A stretch of DNA of 5,229 bases from Candidatus Omnitrophota bacterium (lineage in GTDB: Bacteria; Omnitrophota; Gorgyraeia; Zapsychrales; Zapsychraceae), in the NCBI GenBank assembly GCA_030634235.1, contig DAOWBD010000079.1, positions 1 to 5,229 on the forward strand, read 5' to 3'. The notes under the pieces are model-generated. The model saw only the letters and a list, made by a program, of their open reading frames with translations. It was not told where the DNA came from and did not search any database. The translations under genes and the position numbers were made by a program. Below, in pieces: positions 1 to 5,229 of this stretch (position 1 is its first letter; every line of letters starts with the position of its first letter).

Positions 1-1176
1 ATCGACCGGATCAAGGCCGTCGCTAAACGCATTCTCTGCTCAAAAAAGAAAAATAACGGGATCGTTGTCGTTGTTTCGGCTCTGGGTGACACAACCGACG
101 AGCTTGAAGAACTGGCCTTTAACATTACCAAAAATCCTCCCGACCGGGAAATGGACATGCTTATGTCGACGGGAGAGCAGATATCATGCGCCTTGCTCGC
201 GATGGCGATCAAGAACCTCGGGCACGACGCCATTTCATTTACCGGGCCACAGGTCGGAATCAAGACGGATCAGTCTCATACCAAGGCACGTATTGAATCC
301 ATCTGCGCGCAACGAATACGCAAAGCTTTGGCTGAAAATAAAATTGTCATTGTCGCCGGCTTTCAAGGCGTCAGTGAAAACGACGATATCACAACGCTCG
401 GGCGCGGCGGCTCGGACCTAAGCGCCGTCGCACTGGCACAAACATTAAAAGCCGAAGTATGCGAGATCTATACCGACGTCAAAGGCATCTATACAACCGA
501 CCCGCGTATTGTTCAAGATGCAAGAAAGATTAAAACCATCACCTTTGATGAGATGCTGGAAATGGCATCCCTGGGCGCCCAGGTCATGCAGGCGCGCTCC
601 ATTGAGGTGGCCAAACGATTTAATATTCCGATTCATGTCCGTTCAAGCTTTTCAAAGGAGGAAGGAACTATGATAGTCAAGAAGACCGGCAAACTGGAGG
701 AAATTGTTGTTCAAGGTGTTACCTGCAGCAAGTCAGATGCAAAAATTACCATTTGTGCCGTACCGGATCAACCCGGTATCGCCGCTAAAATTTTTACAGA
801 AGTATCAAAAACCGGCGTTAATGTCGACATTATCGTCCAGAATGTCAGTCATACCCGTCATACAGATATTTCTTTTACCGTGCCGAAAAGCGGCCTGTCC
901 AAAGCCTTTGCCGCCGCAAAGAAAATTGCCCAAAGAATTAAAGCGGGCGAAGTCCTGCAAAATAAAAATATTGCCCGGATCTCCATTGTCGGCTCCGGGA
1001 TGCGCTCGCATCACGGGATCGCCGCGAAAATGTTCCAGACGCTGGCGAAGAATAAAATTAATATTGAAATGATCGCCACGTCGGAGATCAGCATCTCCTG
1101 CGTCATTAACAGCATCCAGGTGATCAAAGCGGTCAAGTCACTCCACAAGGCGTTTCAATTAGAAAAAAGGAAATAA
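1..1176 (+). CDS. lysC: Aspartate kinase (aspartokinase, lysC type), 5'-truncated by the window edge
   Basis: Cytoplasmic enzyme that phosphorylates L-aspartate with ATP to 4-phospho-aspartate, the committed step towards lysine, methionine, threonine and threonine-derived isoleucine. The window has 391 codons in frame from base 1. By comparison with family members only about 15 residues are missing, including the KFGGTS nucleotide/substrate motif. Visible kinase-domain motifs (window residue numbers) are MSTGEQ (55-60), TLGRGGSD (132-139), YTDVKGIYTTDPR (157-169) and the conserved stretch ending in QARSIE. Two ACT regulatory domains follow, at about 248-312 (with VDIIVQNVS and TDISF) and 324-391 (GSGMRSHHGIAAKMF, then ATSEI where STSEI is usual). 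The short form with two ACT domains and no fused homoserine dehydrogenase is the LysC/Ask type, normally feedback-controlled by lysine and/or threonine; which effector acts here cannot be read. It ends 7 bases before cimA. Function is very secure; the gene symbol is by family resemblance. Confidence 0.96.
   Translation: MDRIKAVAKRILCSKKKNNGIVVVVSALGDTTDELEELAFNITKNPPDREMDMLMSTGEQISCALLAMAIKNLGHDAISFTGPQVGIKTDQSHTKARIESICAQRIRKALAENKIVIVAGFQGVSENDDITTLGRGGSDLSAVALAQTLKAEVCEIYTDVKGIYTTDPRIVQDARKIKTITFDEMLEMASLGAQVMQARSIEVAKRFNIPIHVRSSFSKEEGTMIVKKTGKLEEIVVQGVTCSKSDAKITICAVPDQPGIAAKIFTEVSKTGVNVDIIVQNVSHTRHTDISFTVPKSGLSKAFAAAKKIAQRIKAGEVLQNKNIARISIVGSGMRSHHGIAAKMFQTLAKNKINIEMIATSEISISCVINSIQVIKAVKSLHKAFQLEKRK
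654..661 (+). promoter_or_regulatory. Internal Shine-Dalgarno site inside the aspartate kinase gene
   Basis: The sequence AAAGGAGG is a near-perfect match to the anti-Shine-Dalgarno end of 16S rRNA. It lies 8 bases before an in-frame ATG at 670-672, an ideal spacing. It is encoded by the Ser-Lys-Glu-Glu codons between the kinase and ACT regions. It is the strongest ribosome-binding site in the window, better than the ones before cimA and valS. This supports separate translation of the ACT-domain part, as known for alpha2beta2 aspartokinases. Confidence 0.7.
670..1176 (+). CDS. Aspartate kinase beta (regulatory) subunit from an internal in-frame start
   Basis: Predicted second product of the aspartate kinase gene: 168 residues, same frame and same stop as the full-length chain. 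It begins MIVKKTGKLEEIVVQGV and contains both ACT domains (about residues 25-89 and 101-168 of this product) but none of the kinase motifs. In B. subtilis and C. glutamicum aspartokinases, a beta subunit of similar size starts at nearly the same point, just before the (M)E-x-x-[LV]-x-G-[IV] segment leading into ACT1, and pairs with alpha chains in an alpha2beta2 enzyme where effectors bind at the alpha/beta ACT interface. Direct evidence here is the strong upstream ribosome-binding site with an 8-base spacer and the precise domain-boundary position. That the product is made is inference; the purine-rich stretch could be a chance result of Lys-Glu-Glu-Gly codons. Confidence 0.62.
   Translation: MIVKKTGKLEEIVVQGVTCSKSDAKITICAVPDQPGIAAKIFTEVSKTGVNVDIIVQNVSHTRHTDISFTVPKSGLSKAFAAAKKIAQRIKAGEVLQNKNIARISIVGSGMRSHHGIAAKMFQTLAKNKINIEMIATSEISISCVINSIQVIKAVKSLHKAFQLEKRK
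1167..1171 (+). promoter_or_regulatory. Probable ribosome-binding site for cimA
   Basis: AAGGA within the last two sense codons of the aspartate kinase gene, 12 bases before the cimA ATG at 1184. The spacing is longer than ideal and the match is partial, so cimA translation may be helped by coupling to termination of the upstream gene, whose stop codon (1174-1176) lies only 7 bases before the ATG. Confidence 0.4.
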
Positions 1177-1183
1177 AAATCGC

Positions 1184-2752
1184 ATGTCGCGAATAACCAT
1201 ATACGATACAACGCTGCGCGACGGTTCGCAAACCGAAGGCATCGCCTTTACGCTCAGCGATAAGCTCAAGATCACGACGAAGCTCGACGAGATCGGCATC
1301 CACTATATCGAAGGTGGCTGGCCGGGCTCTAACCCGAAGGACAAGGCGTATTTCAAGGAAGTCCGGAAGAAAAAACTAAAGAGCGCTACGGTCGCCGCGT
1401 TCGGATCAACACGCCGTGCCAAGACCAAGGCCTCGCAGGATACGAACTTACAGGAACTGGTTAAATCCCAGACCGAGGTCATCACGATCTTCGGCAAGAC
1501 CTGGGACCTGCATATCACGGACGTGATCAAAACATCGCTGAGCGAGAACCTGAAAATGATCACCGATTCCATCAAGTTTCTCAAAAAGAAGAAAAAGAAA
1601 GTGTTTTATGACGCCGAGCATTTCTTCGACGGATATAAAGCCAATCCGGAATATGCGCTGACGACGCTTTGCGCCGCGCAAGACGCCGGAGCGGACTGCA
1701 TCATCCTTTGCGACACCAACGGCGGCACGTTGCCGCGCGAGGTCAAAAATATCGTTCTTGCGATCAAAGATAAGCTCGACGCGCCACTGGGCATTCATGC
1801 CCATGACGATCTCGGCGTCGGGGTGGCCAACAGCATCGCCGCCATCGAAGCCGGCTGCGTCCACGTTCAAGGAACATTTAACGGGCTGGGGGAGAGGTGC
1901 GGCAATGCCGACTTGTGCACGATCATCGGGATCCTGCATACAAAGATGAAGCAGAAATCCATCCCGGATAAAAGCATCAGCAAGTTGATGGAGGCCTCTT
2001 ATTTCATCAGCGAGATCAGCAATTTTAAACTCGCCGACAATGCCGCGTTCGTCGGGCACTCGGCGTTCGCCCATAAGGGCGGCGTGCATATCGACGCGAT
2101 GATCAAGAACCCGCTGGCTTATGAGCATATTGATCCGGCCGTCGTCGGAAACCACCGCCGGTTCGTCACCTCGGAGCTCGCCGGCAAGATGCCGATCGTC
2201 CTTAAAGCCCGGCAGATCGACGTAACCCTCGATAAGAAATCGCCCGAAGCCAAAAAGCTCCTGAAAGAACTCCAGGAAAAAGAGCACAGCGGCTATCAGT
2301 TCGAAGCGGCCGACGCGTCCTTCGAGCTATTCGTCAAGCGCTCCTTAAAAAAATATAAACCATTCTTTACGCTGGAAGGATTTAAAACGACATCTGAGAA
2401 ACGTTTTGACGGACATGTTTTCGCGGAAGCTTCAGTCCGTGTCAATGTTGATGGCCAAAGCAAATTCAGCGCTTCAGATGGCAACGGCCCCGTCGAAGCT
2501 TTGGATAACGCTTTAAGAAAGGTCCTTAAGAAATTCTACCCGCGTCTTGAAGAGATGCACTTAACTGATTATAAAGTCCGGGTTCTCGACACAACCGCCG
2601 GAACCGCGGCGAAAGTGCGCGTCCTCATCGAGTCTCAAGATAATACGGGTTCCTGGACGACGGTCGGTGTCCACGAGAACATCATCGAAGCCAGTTGGGA
2701 AGCGCTGACCGACAGCATCGAATATAAATTGTTAAAAGACCAGAAGAAATAG
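1184..2752 (+). CDS. cimA: (R)-citramalate synthase
   Basis: Condenses pyruvate with acetyl-CoA to (R)-citramalate, the first step of the threonine-independent route to 2-oxobutyrate and isoleucine; cytoplasmic. The 522 residues match the usual length of the CimA branch of the 2-isopropylmalate/homocitrate synthase family. The N-terminal TIM barrel (about 1-280) has DTTLRDGSQ (8-16, catalytic Arg12 and metal-ligand Asp13), the CimA-type signature EGGWPGSNPKD (43-53), DAEHFFDGY (143-151), the metal-binding HAHDD (205-209) and NGLGERCGN (233-241). A linker region with FAHKGGVH (295-302) leads to a C-terminal LeuA-type allosteric domain (about 390-518), recognisable from GNGPVEALDNAL (433-444) and GTAAKVRVLIES (473-484). 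That domain usually gives isoleucine or leucine feedback inhibition; the effector is not readable here. EGGWPGSNPKD in place of the LeuA-type IEAGFP favours citramalate over isopropylmalate synthase. A run of six lysines (134-139) is a local oddity. The start is fixed by the family N-terminus. Confidence 0.95.
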   Translation: MSRITIYDTTLRDGSQTEGIAFTLSDKLKITTKLDEIGIHYIEGGWPGSNPKDKAYFKEVRKKKLKSATVAAFGSTRRAKTKASQDTNLQELVKSQTEVITIFGKTWDLHITDVIKTSLSENLKMITDSIKFLKKKKKKVFYDAEHFFDGYKANPEYALTTLCAAQDAGADCIILCDTNGGTLPREVKNIVLAIKDKLDAPLGIHAHDDLGVGVANSIAAIEAGCVHVQGTFNGLGERCGNADLCTIIGILHTKMKQKSIPDKSISKLMEASYFISEISNFKLADNAAFVGHSAFAHKGGVHIDAMIKNPLAYEHIDPAVVGNHRRFVTSELAGKMPIVLKARQIDVTLDKKSPEAKKLLKELQEKEHSGYQFEAADASFELFVKRSLKKYKPFFTLEGFKTTSEKRFDGHVFAEASVRVNVDGQSKFSASDGNGPVEALDNALRKVLKKFYPRLEEMHLTDYKVRVLDTTAGTAAKVRVLIESQDNTGSWTTVGVHENIIEASWEALTDSIEYKLLKDQKK

Positions 2753-2776
2753 CGGACAAGCGCCCCGTACTTAAAA

Positions 2777-5229
2777 ATGACCGATCTCTCCAAAAGATTT
2801 GACTTCAAAGCCATCGACGATAAATGGTGCACGCATTGGGAGAAGGAAAACCTCTTTCATGCCCGGGCGAATTCCGGCAAGGATCCATACACCATCGTCA
2901 TCCCGCCGCCTAATGTGACCGGCATTCTGCACATGGGCCATGCGCTCAACAACACCCTTCAGGACATTATTATCCGGTATAAACGCATGAAAGGATACGA
3001 GGCTCTCTGGATTCCGGGGATCGACCACGCGGGAATCGCCACGCAAAATGTCGTCGAGAAACATCTGGCCAAAGAAGGGAAGACGCGGCAAGACGTCGGC
3101 CGGGAAGCCTTTTTGGAACGGTTATGGAGCTGGAAAAAGCAGTATGGCGATACGATCATCCACCAGTTAAAAAGACTCGGGTCGTCCTGCGATTGGTCGC
3201 GCACGCGCTTTACGATGGACGACGGGTACAGCAGCGCCGTCAGGGAAGTCTTTGTCCGGCTTTACAAGAAGGGCCTGATCTACCGCGGCGAATACATCAT
3301 CAACTGGTGCCCGCGCTGCCACACCGCGCTCTCCGACGAGGAGGCTGAACATCATGAGATGCAGGGCAATCTCTATTATATCCGTTATCCGTTTAAAGAT
3401 GATCCCGACAGATCGCTCACCGTGGCAACAACACGTCCGGAGACCATGCTCGGCGATACCGCCGTTGCCGTCAATAAAAAGGATAAACGTTACAAGGATC
3501 TGATCGGCAAGACGCTCATCCTTCCTTTGATAAACCGGGAGATCACAATCATCAGCGACGAGTTCGTCGATCCGGAATTCGGGACCGGCGCCGTCAAGGT
3601 CACCCCGGCGCATGACCCCAACGACTTTAACATGGGCAAGCGCCACGACCTTCAGTTCATCAACATCATGCATCCTAACGCCGAGCTCAATGAAAATGCG
3701 GGAGATTATCAGGGGATGGACCGTTTCGAGGCGAGAGAGGCCATCGTCGAGGCCCTGCGGGAACGCAAGCTCCTCGAGAAAGTCGAGCCGCACATGCATG
3801 CCGTCGGGCACTGTTACCGTTGCCACACGGTCGTCGAGCCGTACCTTTCGCGCCAATGGTTCGTAAAAATGGGGCCTCTCGCGAAACCCGCGATCGAAGC
3901 CGTCAAAAAAGGCAAGATCACATTCTACCCCAAGCAATGGACGAAAGTGTACATGAACTGGATGGAGAATATCCGGGACTGGTGCATTTCCCGTCAGATC
4001 TGGTGGGGCCACCGCATCCCCGTCTGGTATTGTGATGCCCCGGAGTGCACCGAGCCCATCGTTGCCAAGACAACGCCTGAAAAATGCCCGCATTGCGGGT
4101 CCGCCGATCTTAAACAGGATGAAGACGTCCTCGACACATGGTTCTCGTCGTGGCTCTGGCCGTTCGCGACACTCGGCTGGCCCGAAAAGAATGAGGATCT
4201 TAAAACTTTTTATCCGACCGCGTCCTTGTTCACCGCGCCGGAGATCATCTTTTTCTGGGTCGCGCGCATGATCATGGCCGGGATCGAATTCATGGACGAG
4301 ATTCCATTCTCCGACGTGTACCTGCACGGAACCGTGCGCGACACGAAAGGGAGGAAGATGTCGAAATCCCTGGGCAACGCCATCGACCCGCTTGAGATCA
4401 TCGAGGAATACGGCGCCGACGCGCTGCGCTTTTCCCTCATTATCAATTCAGGCCAAGACCTTTTCATTTCAAAGGAGAAATTCGAAATCGGGCGCAACTT
4501 CGCCAACAAAATGTGGAACGCCTCGCGGCTGATCCTGATGAACACGGATGCCATCGACCCATCATTCGGCCTCAGCTCGACAACAAAGATCAAGGATCTC
4601 GACCTGCCGTCGAAATGGATCATCTCCAAACTCTACTCAACGCTGCAGAAGGTCGGCTTGGCGATCGAACAATACCGCTATTCAGAAGCCGAAAGCCTGA
4701 TCTACGAATTTTTCTGGGGGAATTTCTGCGACTGGTACCTTGAGATCATCAAGGACCGCTGGGATGATCCCATAACGCAGAACATTGCCTTTAAGGTTCT
4801 CACTCAATCCCTTAAGATGATCCACCCGTTCATGCCGTTCGTCACCGAGGAAATTTACAGTCAGTGCTACAAAGACAAGGGGCCGATCAGCCGGCAGTCG
4901 TGGCCGTCCGACCATAAACAGCTTATTGACAGCGCCACCGAGAAGCACATGCAATCGATCATCAACCTGGTCACGTCATTGAGAAATTTACGCGCGCAAT
5001 GGAAAATCAAGCCGCACGAAAAAATACAGTGTCACCTGTCCTCAAAATCTAAGACGGACATCGAGCTGCTTAAAGGCAATGAAGCGATTTTAAAGAACCT
5101 GGCACGTATCGACGGGCTGTCGATCGATCAAAAGTCCGCCGGGCAAAAGAACACCGCCACGGTCATTGTCGGCAATATCAAGGGCGTCGTTCCGCTCGGC
5201 GAATTGATCGACGTCGATCAGGAGAAAAA
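2777..5229 (+). CDS. valS: Valyl-tRNA synthetase (valine--tRNA ligase), 3'-truncated by the window edge
   Basis: Class I aminoacyl-tRNA synthetase that charges tRNA-Val with valine in the cytoplasm. The frame is open for 817 codons plus two bases with no frameshift. Motifs in order: PPPNVTG (43-49) joined to the HIGH-type HMGH (52-55); editing (CP1) domain with ATTRPETMLGDTAV (217-230) and GTGAVKVTPAHDPNDF (269-284), which clears mischarged threonine; DWCISRQIWWGHRIP (401-415); DTWFSSWLWP (453-462); KMSKS (527-531); then an anticodon-binding helical domain (about 610-750). Cysteine pairs at 178/181 and 346/349, and at 419/424 and 437/440, suggest two zinc sites. The window ends at PLGELIDVDQEK, where the C-terminal coiled-coil tRNA-binding arm normally begins, so roughly 60-70 residues are missing. 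The ATG at 2777 is the only start codon between the preceding in-frame stop (2750-2752) and the conserved N-terminus. No clear Shine-Dalgarno sequence precedes it, so reinitiation after cimA is likely. Confidence 0.97.
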   Translation, partial: MTDLSKRFDFKAIDDKWCTHWEKENLFHARANSGKDPYTIVIPPPNVTGILHMGHALNNTLQDIIIRYKRMKGYEALWIPGIDHAGIATQNVVEKHLAKEGKTRQDVGREAFLERLWSWKKQYGDTIIHQLKRLGSSCDWSRTRFTMDDGYSSAVREVFVRLYKKGLIYRGEYIINWCPRCHTALSDEEAEHHEMQGNLYYIRYPFKDDPDRSLTVATTRPETMLGDTAVAVNKKDKRYKDLIGKTLILPLINREITIISDEFVDPEFGTGAVKVTPAHDPNDFNMGKRHDLQFINIMHPNAELNENAGDYQGMDRFEAREAIVEALRERKLLEKVEPHMHAVGHCYRCHTVVEPYLSRQWFVKMGPLAKPAIEAVKKGKITFYPKQWTKVYMNWMENIRDWCISRQIWWGHRIPVWYCDAPECTEPIVAKTTPEKCPHCGSADLKQDEDVLDTWFSSWLWPFATLGWPEKNEDLKTFYPTASLFTAPEIIFFWVARMIMAGIEFMDEIPFSDVYLHGTVRDTKGRKMSKSLGNAIDPLEIIEEYGADALRFSLIINSGQDLFISKEKFEIGRNFANKMWNASRLILMNTDAIDPSFGLSSTTKIKDLDLPSKWIISKLYSTLQKVGLAIEQYRYSEAESLIYEFFWGNFCDWYLEIIKDRWDDPITQNIAFKVLTQSLKMIHPFMPFVTEEIYSQCYKDKGPISRQSWPSDHKQLIDSATEKHMQSIINLVTSLRNLRAQWKIKPHEKIQCHLSSKSKTDIELLKGNEAILKNLARIDGLSIDQKSAGQKNTATVIVGNIKGVVPLGELIDVDQEK

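Noticed and set aside
173..188. GGAG-like sequence before an ATG at 186 in the aspartate kinase gene
   Set aside because: The ATG is out of frame with the kinase and opens no credible protein; the bases encode the conserved TGEQ motif.
1886..1908. GGGGGAGAGG followed by an ATG inside cimA
   Set aside because: The ATG is out of frame with cimA and leads to nothing recognisable; the G-rich run encodes the invariant GLGERCGN motif.
1448..2287. Open frame of 279 codons on the minus strand across cimA
   Set aside because: Antisense to the conserved TIM barrel of CimA; the openness follows from codon bias, and no recognisable domain or start context supports it.
2753..2776. Possible terminator or regulatory element between cimA and valS
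   Set aside because: Only 24 bases, with no inverted repeat or T-run visible by eye.
3167..4327. Long open frame (386 codons) on the minus strand across valS
   Set aside because: It lies wholly antisense to strongly conserved valS codons, its translation resembles no family I know, and it has the low-complexity D/R/G-rich look of a shadow frame created by G/C-ending codons.
4346..4360. GGGAGG followed by an in-frame ATG inside valS, possible internal start
   Set aside because: The spacer is only about three bases, too short for efficient initiation. The ATG is the methionine of the KMSKS motif, so the purines simply encode Lys-Gly-Arg-Lys.

Overview
The window holds three same-strand, tightly packed bacterial housekeeping genes: the 3' part of an aspartate kinase gene (lysC type), a complete (R)-citramalate synthase gene (cimA), and a valyl-tRNA synthetase gene (valS) that runs off the right edge. 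Gaps are 7 and 24 bases, with no promoter- or terminator-like structure seen between the genes, so a single transcript is likely. Coding fills almost every base, and no RNA gene, mobile element, CRISPR array or long non-coding stretch is visible.

The genes share a metabolic theme. Aspartate kinase opens the aspartate pathway, leading to lysine, methionine, threonine and, through threonine, to isoleucine. Citramalate synthase opens the threonine-independent route to 2-oxobutyrate and isoleucine. Valyl-tRNA synthetase uses valine, made by the same ilv enzymes that complete isoleucine. The cluster therefore joins both entries to isoleucine with use of the sister amino acid. Adjacency of an aspartate kinase gene and cimA is known from other bacteria, for example Geobacter.

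The most interesting local signal lies inside the aspartate kinase gene. A near-perfect Shine-Dalgarno sequence (654-661) sits eight bases before an in-frame ATG (670). The position corresponds to the internal start of the regulatory beta subunit in alpha2beta2 aspartokinases such as those of Bacillus subtilis and Corynebacterium glutamicum. The gene probably makes both a full-length alpha chain and a 168-residue beta chain of the two ACT domains.

The organism is a bacterium with mid-range GC and lysine-rich proteins. It cannot be named from these conserved genes. An uncultured lineage such as Omnitrophota, or a deltaproteobacterial or planctomycete relative, is only a guess. I see no previously undescribed system here; most of the window is ordinary, well-conserved metabolism and translation.
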